The position numbers and the translations under genes were made by a program. The notes below the pieces were generated by a model that was given only the letters and a program-made list of their open reading frames with translations, had not been told where the DNA came from and made no database searches. Of a DNA stretch of 64,000 nucleotides, positions 25,229-30,498 are shown piece after piece. The stretch is from DASPJQ01 sp035299065. Lineage in GTDB: Bacteria; Bacteroidota; Bacteroidia; Flavobacteriales_D; UBA2798. Position 1 is the first letter of the stretch. The number at the start of each line of letters is the position of its first letter. The stretch is taken from the NCBI GenBank assembly GCA_035299065.1, contig DATGXI010000066.1:1-64000 (forward strand), in the 5' to 3' direction.

Positions 25229-26239
25229 ATGCCTATTAATAAACTTGCCCTGGTACGTTACAAAACAATTGATAACTGTTTGCAAAACCGTTTTCGCAAA
25301 TGGACACTTGAAGATTTGGTTGAAGCATGCAGTGAAGCTTTATACGAATACGAGGGTATTACCAAAGGTGTAAGTTTGCGTACGGTTCAACTTGACCTTC
25401 AAAACATGCGCAGCGAGAAGCTGGGATACAATGCGCCCATTGTTGTTGTAGACAAAAAATTCTATACCTATGAAGATAAAAACTATAGCATTACCAATAT
25501 TCCACTTACCCGCCAGGACCTGTCAACGCTTTCAGAGGTAGTAGATGTTCTTAAACAATTCAAAGGTTTTGGTTATTTTGACGAGTTGACGGGTATGGTC
25601 AGTCGCCTTGAAGACAAGATTTACAAACAAACCCATAAGGGTAAGTCGTATATTCATTTTGAGCGAAACGATTTGTTGAAAGGACTCGAGTTTATTGACC
25701 CCGTTCACAAAGCTATTTTAAATAAACGTACTCTTGAAATATCCTACCAGTCGTTCAAGGCGCGTGAGGCTTCCAGCATAATCTTTTACGCGTATCTTTT
25801 AAAAGAATACCGGAACCGCTGGTTTGTAATTGGTATGAAAAAAGATGAAACTTTTTTAACCCTGGCACTTGACCGCATTGTAGAAGTAAAGGAGATTGAA
25901 AAAGAGAAATATGTTAAAAACACGGTTTTCAATACAGAAACCTTTTACAACAACGCCATAGGCGTAACCAAAAGTTTAAACCAGCGCGAAGTTCCGGTAG
26001 TATTTAAACTTGAACGTGCGCATGTTCCATATGTGGAAACAAAGCCGATTCATGCATCACAGCAATTGTTGGAGAAGCACGATGACGGTTGTGTTTTTAA
26101 GATGGATGTTGTGTGGAATTACGAACTGGAGCGTGAAATTCTGGGATTTGGTGATTCCATTGAAGTTCTTTCTCCTAAAAATTTGCGCAGGCGCATTCAC
26201 CAGCGCTTAAACCAGGCGCTGAAAAAATACCACGAATAG
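25229..26239 (+). CDS. WYL-domain transcriptional regulator
   Basis: 336 residues. The N-terminal 80 residues form a winged helix (WTLEDLVEACSEALYEYEG, SLRTVQLDLQNMR). The WYL domain lies in the middle (LEISYQSFKARE, then YRNRWFVIG near residue 194 and LALDRIVEVKEI), and a WCX-type C-terminal extension ends LRRRIHQRLNQALKKY. WYL domains are thought to bind nucleic-acid or nucleotide ligands and often control defence or repair genes. It is divergent from TROVE, and the shared 23-bp palindromes make it the likely regulator of rtcB, TROVE and itself. Whether it represses or activates cannot be read. Confidence 0.9.
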   Translation: MPINKLALVRYKTIDNCLQNRFRKWTLEDLVEACSEALYEYEGITKGVSLRTVQLDLQNMRSEKLGYNAPIVVVDKKFYTYEDKNYSITNIPLTRQDLSTLSEVVDVLKQFKGFGYFDELTGMVSRLEDKIYKQTHKGKSYIHFERNDLLKGLEFIDPVHKAILNKRTLEISYQSFKAREASSIIFYAYLLKEYRNRWFVIGMKKDETFLTLALDRIVEVKEIEKEKYVKNTVFNTETFYNNAIGVTKSLNQREVPVVFKLERAHVPYVETKPIHASQQLLEKHDDGCVFKMDVVWNYELEREILGFGDSIEVLSPKNLRRRIHQRLNQALKKYHE

Positions 26240-26280
26240 ATTTTATTCTTTCAAAGAACATAATCCCATGATCTTTTTGT

Positions 26281-26311
26281 GGGAGTGGTGAGGTTAGCTA
26301 CGCTGATCCTT
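26281..26311 (-). pseudogene. Fragment resembling the 3' end of tRNA-Tyr
   Basis: The minus strand reads AGCTAACCTCACCACTCCCACA, interrupted here as AGCTAACCTC then ACCACTCCCACA; the last part is identical to the acceptor end of tRNA-Tyr at 26450, but the T arm is degenerate and there is no body. It closes the array next to the WYL 3' end and may be a decayed tRNA copy. Confidence 0.4.
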
Positions 26312-26356
26312 TTTGGGTGGGCCCTGCAATCAAAATTCCGTCCGCTTTGCGTCCGG

Positions 26357-26421
26357 CACACGAATTAAAAATCATCCCTTGTAAAAGCCGTGCTTTTAAC
26401 GGGTCGATTTTAATTCGTGTG
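26357..26421. repeat. Long imperfect inverted repeat behind tRNA-Tyr
   Basis: CACACGAATTAAAA pairs with a TTTTAATTCGTGTG arm; further inside GTAAAAGC pairs with GCTTTTAAC around a CGT loop. About 26 pairs form in 65 bases, with short mismatches. On the minus strand it lies between tRNA-Tyr and the tRNA fragment. It could be a terminator-like hairpin or a small structured RNA; no T run follows. Confidence 0.55.
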
Positions 26422-26449
26422 ACTGTTTTTTCGAAACAGATTTTGCTTG

Positions 26450-26533
26450 TGGGAGTGGTAGGATTCGAACCTACTCAACCTTGCGGTACCAGATTTACAG
26501 TCTGGCCTGGCTCTCCAACTCCAGCGCACTCCC
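26450..26533 (-). tRNA. tRNA-Tyr(GTA)
   Basis: Complete class II tRNA: acceptor GGGAGTG/CACTCCC, D arm with GGAGTTGG, anticodon arm CCAGA-CTGTAAA-TCTGG, long variable arm and T arm GTAGG-TTCGAAT-CCTAC. It looks fully functional, in contrast to several neighbours. Confidence 0.93.
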
Positions 26534-26538
26534 TTAAG

Positions 26539-26611
26539 TGAACAAGAATGGAATCGAACCACTTTATTCCGGTCTTCAGCCGGGCGCATACACCAGTTAT
26601 GCTTCTTGTTC
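26539..26611 (-). tRNA. tRNA-Phe(GAA)
   Basis: Acceptor GAACAAG/CTTGTTC, D stem GCAT/ATGC, anticodon loop CTGAAGA with stem CCGG/CCGG (first pair C-A), and T arm AGTGG-TTCGATT-CCATT. The D loop keeps GG. It looks functional apart from the weak first anticodon pair. Confidence 0.85.
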
Positions 26612-26616
26612 AATTT

Positions 26617-26742
26617 TAAAAAATGCAAACTCGAATGCTGACGAGGCTACCGCCTGTCAGCATCATGACAAGCTACGCTTCGTCATGACCAACATCATCG
26701 GATTTTCAATCCGCAGCATTGACCATCTTTGCTACATTTCCA
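26617..26742 (-). tRNA. tRNA-Phe-like (GAA) with two-hairpin insert in the T loop
   Basis: D stem AGCA/TGCT and anticodon arm CGGA-TTGAAAA-TCCG are recognisable. The acceptor (TGGAAAT with ATTTTTT) and the T stem are weak. After GTTGGT a 53-base insert (26635-26687) forms two hairpins: CATGAC-G-AAGC-GTA-GCTT-GTCATG and ATGCTGAC-AGGC-GGTA-GCCT-C-GTCAGCAT; the T loop then resumes as TCGAG. Both hairpins carry one bulged base at the same place as in the Pro copy. Function as a normal tRNA is doubtful. Confidence 0.68.
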
Positions 26743-26749
26743 TTTTTTG

Positions 26750-26822
26750 GGCGAAATAGGGGACTCGAACCCGCTAACAACAGATTCACATTCTGTCGTG
26801 TTACCTTTACACCAATTTCACC
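26750..26822 (-). tRNA. tRNA-His(GTG)
   Basis: Anticodon arm ACAGA-ATGTGAA-TCTGT gives GTG. The acceptor can be drawn with the extra 5' G facing C73, the hallmark of tRNA-His (G-1, then GTGAAAT/ATTTCGC). The D loop has GG; one C-C mismatch weakens the T stem GCGGG/CCCCT. Confidence 0.85.
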
Positions 26823-26828
26823 ATTTAG

Positions 26829-26909
26829 AGTCCCAGGTTGGATTCGAACCAATCATCTTATCTCTTCACACACTTGAAGAGCTGCTCTACCACATTGAGC
26901 TACCAGAAC
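26829..26909 (-). tRNA. tRNA-like RNA with abnormal anticodon arm
   Basis: Acceptor GTTCTGG/CTGGGAC, D arm GCTC-AATGTGGTA-GAGC and T loop TTCGAAT are normal. The anticodon arm is a 7-bp stem CTCTTCA/TGAAGAG closed by AGTGTG, a six-base loop without U33, so no anticodon can be read (a GTG lies inside). The variable region is long (ATAAGATG). It cannot decode in the usual way; decoy or relic are both possible. Confidence 0.65.
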
Positions 26910-26916
26910 TAATTTG

Positions 26917-26989
26917 TTGGGAAGAAAGGAATCGAACCCTTGATCGGATGCGTATAAGACATCTGCTCGCACCATTGAGCTACTTCCCA
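26917..26989 (-). tRNA. tRNA-Ile(TAT)
   Basis: All four arms are well formed: acceptor TGGGAAG/CTTCCCA, D arm GCTC-AATGGTGC-GAGC, anticodon arm GATGT-CTTATAC-GCATC, T arm AAGGG-TTCGATT-CCTTT. The anticodon TAT reads AUA. Most bacteria use a CAT anticodon with lysidine for that codon, so UAU is unusual. No 3' CCA is encoded. Confidence 0.88.
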
Positions 26990-27009
26990 ATTTATTTTAA
27001 ATTTTTTTG

Positions 27010-27081
27010 TAGGGAAGACAGGACTCGAACCTGCACACTGATGCTTCCAAAGCACCGAATCTAACATTGAAATACTTCCCT
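27010..27081 (-). tRNA. tRNA-Pro-like (TGG) with degenerate D arm
   Basis: Acceptor AGGGAAG/CTTCCCT, anticodon arm GGTGC-TTTGGAA-GCATC and T arm GCAGG-TTCGAGT-CCTGT are sound. The D region TTTCAATGTTAGATT lacks the GG pair and forms at most two pairs. It would be a second Pro(UGG) gene besides the one at 27259; it may be decaying or serve another role. Confidence 0.72.
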
Positions 27082-27087
27082 ATATAT

Positions 27088-27163
27088 TGGAGCCGAAAGA
27101 GGGAGTCGAACCCCCGATCTTCTGATTACAAATCAGCTGCTCTGCCTGCTGAGCTATTTCGGC
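27088..27163 (-). tRNA. tRNA-Thr(TGT), with encoded CCA
   Basis: Acceptor GCCGAAA/TTTCGGC, D arm AGCTCAGCAGGCAGAGC, anticodon arm CTGA-TTTGTAA-TCAG and T arm GGGGG-TTCGACT-CCCTC. TCCA follows the acceptor, so this is the one clear array member with an encoded CCA end. It looks functional. Confidence 0.92.
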
Positions 27164-27258
27164 ATTTTGTCCCAAAGCAGTCGGTTATACTTCACATCGC
27201 TTAAGGACAACAACAAAGTGAAAACAGGATAAATTCTTTGTTTTCTTTTTTGTCGTTG

Positions 27259-27389
27259 TATGGAGAGCAGGACTCGAATGCTGACGAAACTTTGTTTGTC
27301 AGCATCCTGACATCGTGTACCCACGATCGTCAGGACCCACATCCTCGTGCGTCCAAGGCACGTAATCTAACCAATTGATATATCTCCAT
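27259..27389 (-). tRNA. tRNA-Pro(TGG) with two-hairpin insert in the T loop
   Basis: Without the insert this is a normal tRNA: acceptor ATGGAGA/TCTCCAT, D loop with TTGG, anticodon arm CGTGC-CTTGGAC-GCACG, T stem GTGGG/CCTGC. Between T54 and TCGAGT there are 57 extra bases (27278-27334) that form hairpin 1 (CCTGAC-G-ATCGTG-GGTA-CACGAT-GTCAGG) and hairpin 2 (ATGCTGAC-AAAC-AAA-GTTT-C-GTCAGCAT). The inner stems differ from those in the Phe copy by paired changes. The insert would abolish the D-loop/T-loop contact unless removed or stacked outward. Confidence 0.85.
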
Positions 27390-27442
27390 TTTTTTTATTA
27401 ACGAAGTTTGAATTCGCTAACAAGTATTTTTTCAAAGAACCG

Positions 27443-27514
27443 TTGGCGGAAAAGGATTCGAACCTCTGTTTCAGGAGTCAAAGTCCCGCGTCCTGCCGGT
27501 TAGACGACCCGCCA
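27443..27514 (-). tRNA. tRNA-Gln(TTG)
   Basis: Acceptor TGGCGGG/TCCGCCA, D arm GTCT-AACCGGCA-GGAC, anticodon arm CGGGA-CTTTGAC-TCCTG, T arm AGAGG-TTCGAAT-CCTTT. A complete, normal tRNA and the first member of the array on the minus strand. A GTTCTTTGAA element follows 3 bases beyond its 3' end and probably starts the next unit. Confidence 0.92.
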
Positions 27515-27565
27515 ATTTTCAGACATAGTTTTCCCATGTCAATTTTGCATTAACAACTTTTCATT

Positions 27566-27600
27566 CTTAAAAATGCGGCAGTTTGATCAGCTCTGCCGCT
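27566..27600 (-). terminator. Intrinsic terminator of the RNA ligase gene
   Basis: GCGGCAG pairs with CTGCCGC around an 11-base loop and is followed on the minus strand by ATTTTTAAG. It lies 19 bases after the RNA ligase stop and separates that gene from the tRNA array. Confidence 0.8.
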
Positions 27601-27618
27601 AGGGACCGACCGGTTTTT

Positions 27619-28176
27619 TTAGCGCTTAATACCGAAATCTTTTTTCCTTAATTTACACATGCGGCCATCAGATGTATGATGGAAAACAATTCCTTCAATA
27701 TTATTTGCAGAATTGCTTAAGTAGTTTTTCAACTCTTCAAATTCCAATGAAGGTAATTCCAACACTTCACTTCCATGTTTCACCAATTTGTGTATGTCCA
27801 ATTTTTCAGGATTTCCCTGTACTTTTGGCCCGCACAATTCGTAAGTTCCGTCTTCTTTGGTTTCCAATTTATCAAATGCCTCAAAAAAGTATTTGTCTTC
27901 AGGCGTGCCCGGCACACATTTTAACCAGTGTGGGTGATGTCCGCTTTTTTCATCCGGTTCCTGGCAGGCAATGGCACCCGCGGGAACTTCCCTGCCTTTT
28001 TTTACATCGTAGCGTTTAAACAATTCACCACCAATAATAGCTACTGAAGTACCGTCAAATTTACGCGTGGCAATTCCTTCGCCATGCAATACCCAGGCGT
28101 TTTCAGGATTCACTTCATTGATTATCCTTGCCAAATTGGTTGGGTCTTTTTTAAATAATGTACTAATCTTCTTCAT
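27619..28176 (-). CDS. RNA ligase of the nucleotidyltransferase superfamily
   Basis: 185 residues. RKFDGTSVAI (residues 38-47) is motif I of covalent nucleotidyltransferases, with K39 as the likely AMP acceptor; EGIVFHH near 161 fits motif IV and CKLRKKDFG near 174 motif V. It is shorter than T4 Rnl1 or Rnl2 and lacks an obvious C-terminal domain, like a minimal ligase core. Such enzymes join 5'-phosphate to 3'-OH ends, complementary to RtcB chemistry. It has its own terminator. The tRNA array follows on the same strand, and a degenerate copy of the WYL-type operator lies about 60 bases upstream. Confidence 0.82.
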   Translation of the reverse strand: MKKISTLFKKDPTNLARIINEVNPENAWVLHGEGIATRKFDGTSVAIIGGELFKRYDVKKGREVPAGAIACQEPDEKSGHHPHWLKCVPGTPEDKYFFEAFDKLETKEDGTYELCGPKVQGNPEKLDIHKLVKHGSEVLELPSLEFEELKNYLSNSANNIEGIVFHHTSDGRMCKLRKKDFGIKR

Positions 28177-28237
28177 GGTTCAATAGTTTAATTTCAACAA
28201 TAATTTTATTTGCATCAAGACATAGCATTACCATTTA

Positions 28238-28267
28238 ACTACGTAAGTTCTATTAACGTTAGTTAGT
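28238..28267 (-). promoter_or_regulatory. Degenerate operator-like site before the RNA ligase gene
   Basis: On the plus strand ACTACGTAA is followed by GTTCTA and TTAACGTTAGTTAGT, then AAAAA. The left arm differs by one base from the rtcB/TROVE/WYL site and the right arm by small insertions. It may be a weak fourth member of the regulon; the match alone would not prove it. Confidence 0.4.
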
Positions 28268-28268
28268 A

Positions 28269-28304
28269 AAAATAAAAAACCCGGTTCTTTTGAGGGACCG
28301 GGTT
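28269..28304 (-). terminator. Terminator after small ORF 2
   Basis: On the minus strand AACCCGGTCC and a GAACCGGGTT arm form a GC-rich hairpin with a short loop, followed by TTTTATTTTT. The stop of the 27-codon ORF is 25 bases upstream. Confidence 0.8.
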
Positions 28305-28328
28305 CTGTAATTCAGTAATTTATTTCAG

Positions 28329-28412
28329 TTACTGCATAACATGCCTCTCCCTATTCGCACTGGTGGGTTGCGGTTGATAAAATGGTATCGTATGTTGTAT
28401 AGTCATATTCAT
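28329..28412 (-). CDS. Small ORF 2, 27-residue peptide
   Basis: ATG to TAA, reading MNMTIQHTIPFYQPQPTSAN and then seven more residues. It has a terminator just behind it, like its neighbour small ORF 1, with which it shares an MN start and a PFY-x(3)-PT motif. No family is recognised. Alternatives: a leader peptide controlling downstream transcription, or an incidental frame within a small RNA. Confidence 0.4.
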   Translation of the reverse strand: MNMTIQHTIPFYQPQPTSANRERHVMQ

Positions 28413-28426
28413 TTTGTATAGTACAT

Positions 28427-28457
28427 AAAAATAAAAAACCCCGCTTGTGACGGGGTT
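28427..28457 (-). terminator. Terminator after small ORF 1
   Basis: On the minus strand AACCCCG-TCACAAG-CGGGGTT is followed by TTTTATTTTTATG. It closes the short unit that begins at 28592. Confidence 0.82.
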
Positions 28458-28486
28458 TCTATGTTAAAGTTGGTTTCTCTTTTCTT

Positions 28487-28576
28487 TTAACAATACACTC
28501 CCGTGACCATATTATAGGTCGGATAACCCGTATAAAAGGGCGTTTGCTGAGCGTGTATGGAATTAATTTTATTCAT
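28487..28576 (-). CDS. Small ORF 1, 29-residue peptide
   Basis: ATG to TAA, reading MNKINSIHAQQTPFYTGYPT and then nine more residues ending in Cys. TATCTTTG (28585-28592), an exact TAnnTTTG promoter element, ends eight bases before the ATG, so the message would be nearly leaderless. A strong terminator lies 30 bases behind the stop. Together these make a tight transcription unit of about 150 bases. The PFY-x(3)-PT motif recurs in small ORF 2. Function unknown; it may also be a non-coding RNA. Confidence 0.45.
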   Translation of the reverse strand: MNKINSIHAQQTPFYTGYPTYNMVTGVYC

Positions 28577-28635
28577 TTGTTGTACAAAGATATGTTATTT
28601 ATTTTTATGTTAGACGGGGAATTGAAAAAAAAGTT

Positions 28636-28672
28636 GCCTGCCCGGTAAAAAAAATGATCGGGCGGGCTTTTT
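28636..28672. terminator. Hairpin directly before the first nucleotidyltransferase gene
   Basis: GCCTGCCCGGT pairs with ATCGGGCGGGC (one G-T pair), followed on the plus strand by TTTTT and, ten bases on, by the ATG at 28682. On the minus strand a run of eight T follows. It could be a two-way terminator, or an attenuator in the leader of the plus-strand gene. Confidence 0.65.
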
Positions 28673-28681
28673 AAAAATAAA

Positions 28682-29443
28682 ATGGAGATACACGCAACAA
28701 TAAATGCAAAGTTGACTGAAATAGCGGAGCGTAAAAACATCCGTATTTTACTTGCATGCGAAACCGGTAGCAGGGGTTGGGGATTCCCCTCTCCTGACAG
28801 TGACTATGATGTACGTTTTATATATGTGCACGAACCTGATTGGTATATAAGTGTAGGAGAACGAAAAGATTTTATTGATGTGGCCATTACCGATGAGCTG
28901 GATATAACCGGTTGGGAATTGCGAAAGTCGCTGCAGTTACTCATAAAACACAATGTAGCATTAATGGAGCGGTTGCAGTCGCCAATCATATATACTGAAC
29001 ATCCGGGTTTCAGAGAAGCTTTTCTCCAATTGGCAAAAAATAATTTTTCCCCTGTCTCAGTCATACATCATTACTTAAGTATGGCCAAATCATATTTTGA
29101 AAAATGCACTGAATCAAACCAGGTAAAACTAAAAAGTTTGTTTTATTGTATACGTACAACCATTGCATGTGACTGGATTCGTACCTATCAAACCATGCCA
29201 AACATGCAATTGGTGCAGCTTATGCCGGTAATTGAATCTAAACCGGCTTTGGTAAAACGCATATGGGAATTGGTTGAATTAAAAAAAGGTGAAAGTGAAG
29301 GATATCATCATTCACATGAACCACTTATAATGGAATACCTGGCAGAAACCATTGCCCAATGTTCAGAACAGGTTAAAACGTTACCGGGGAATAAATATCC
29401 TGCTTCATCACTAAATGATTTTTTACGTTTTTATATTAAATGA
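28682..29443 (+). CDS. Predicted nucleotidyltransferase (COG3541-like)
   Basis: 253 residues. The Pol-beta-type signature GSx(10)DxD is clear: GS at 29-30 in ETGSRGWGFPS and DSDYDVRFIY at 39 onward. The rest matches the general plan of the COG3541 group, with a helical C-terminal half. These enzymes transfer nucleotides to RNA or protein acceptors, but the substrate of this group is not established. It overlaps the next gene by four bases (ATGA), so the two are coupled. Its place next to the RNA ligase and tRNA array suggests action on RNA ends. Confidence 0.78.
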   Translation: MEIHATINAKLTEIAERKNIRILLACETGSRGWGFPSPDSDYDVRFIYVHEPDWYISVGERKDFIDVAITDELDITGWELRKSLQLLIKHNVALMERLQSPIIYTEHPGFREAFLQLAKNNFSPVSVIHHYLSMAKSYFEKCTESNQVKLKSLFYCIRTTIACDWIRTYQTMPNMQLVQLMPVIESKPALVKRIWELVELKKGESEGYHHSHEPLIMEYLAETIAQCSEQVKTLPGNKYPASSLNDFLRFYIK

Positions 29444-30498
29444 CTATACAGGAATTAAAAGAAAAAAATTGTGTACTGTTTGAATGTATTAGCGGTAGCC
29501 AGGCTTATGGTTTGGCCACCGCGAAATCAGATGTAGACATAAAAGGTGTATTTATATTGCCTAAAAAGGATTTTTATTCTCTTAATTATATTGACCAGGT
29601 AAACGAAGACAACAATAATAAAGCCTATTTTGAGCTAAAAAAATTCATTGACCTGCTATCGAAAAATAACCCCAATATGCTGGAGATGCTGAATATGCCG
29701 GCTGATTACATTTTGTATAAGCATTCATTGTTTAACAAAATTAGACCCGAGGATTTTTTATCAAAGTTGAGCAAGGATGCTTTTGCAGGTTATGCCATGA
29801 CGCAATTGCAAAAAGCAAGGGGCCTAAATAAAAAAATTCTGAACCCGTTAAACGAGCAAAAAAAATCCATACTTGATTTTTGTTATGTAATACAAGGCCA
29901 GGGATCAATACCCGTCATGGCTTTTTTAAAGAGCAAAAGCATTTCCCAGGAAAAATGCGGACTGGTTGCCATTGCACACATGCGTGAAGTGTACGGATTG
30001 TATTACAAAGAGAATGGAAATTACAAGGGAATTGTACGTAACGAGGGATCAATGGACATTGCACTGAGTTCTGTTGATAAGGGGGAACAACCCATTGCTG
30101 TCATGTCGTTTAATAAAGATGGATATTCGAAGTACTGTAAGGATTACAACGATTATTTTACGTGGGTGAAAAAGCGGAACGAAGTTCGGTATGAAAATAC
30201 CGTTGAGCATGGTAAAAATTATGATGCCAAAAATATGATGCACACGTTTCGTTTGCTGGAAATGGCCGAAGAAATTGGCAGCACAGGTGAAATTAATGTA
30301 CGAAGAAGTAACCGCGAATTTTTACTTTCTATAAAAAAGGGTGATTTTTCTTACGAAGAATTGGTGGAGCGTGCAAACAAAAAACTACTGAGCGTTAATG
30401 CAGTCTATGAAAAAAGTACCCTGAAAGACATGCCTGATTTGATCAAAATAAACGAGCTCCTCGTAAATATTCGATCAGCTTTTTACGAAGAGGCATAA
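29440..30498 (+). CDS. Predicted nucleotidyltransferase (COG3541-like), second gene
   Basis: 352 residues. ISGSQAYGLATAKSDVDIKG shows GS at 19-20 and DxD at 31-33. A central insert (SYEEL and KRNEVRYENTVEHGKNYDAK region) and a helical C-terminus follow. It is a distant relative of the upstream gene rather than a recent duplicate. The two starts and stops overlap (ATGA). Its last 16 bases overlap the end of the convergent flavodoxin gene. Confidence 0.78.
   Translation: MTIQELKEKNCVLFECISGSQAYGLATAKSDVDIKGVFILPKKDFYSLNYIDQVNEDNNNKAYFELKKFIDLLSKNNPNMLEMLNMPADYILYKHSLFNKIRPEDFLSKLSKDAFAGYAMTQLQKARGLNKKILNPLNEQKKSILDFCYVIQGQGSIPVMAFLKSKSISQEKCGLVAIAHMREVYGLYYKENGNYKGIVRNEGSMDIALSSVDKGEQPIAVMSFNKDGYSKYCKDYNDYFTWVKKRNEVRYENTVEHGKNYDAKNMMHTFRLLEMAEEIGSTGEINVRRSNREFLLSIKKGDFSYEELVERANKKLLSVNAVYEKSTLKDMPDLIKINELLVNIRSAFYEEA

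Noticed and set aside
26317..27064. Several 70-110 codon plus-strand frames across the tRNA array
   Set aside because: They are antisense to clear tRNA genes and their translations are just reversed tRNA sequence.
26617..27389. Group I intron or archaeal-type intron in the tRNA T loops
   Set aside because: Inserts of 53-57 bases are far too short for a group I intron, and no bulge-helix-bulge can be drawn across both junctions.
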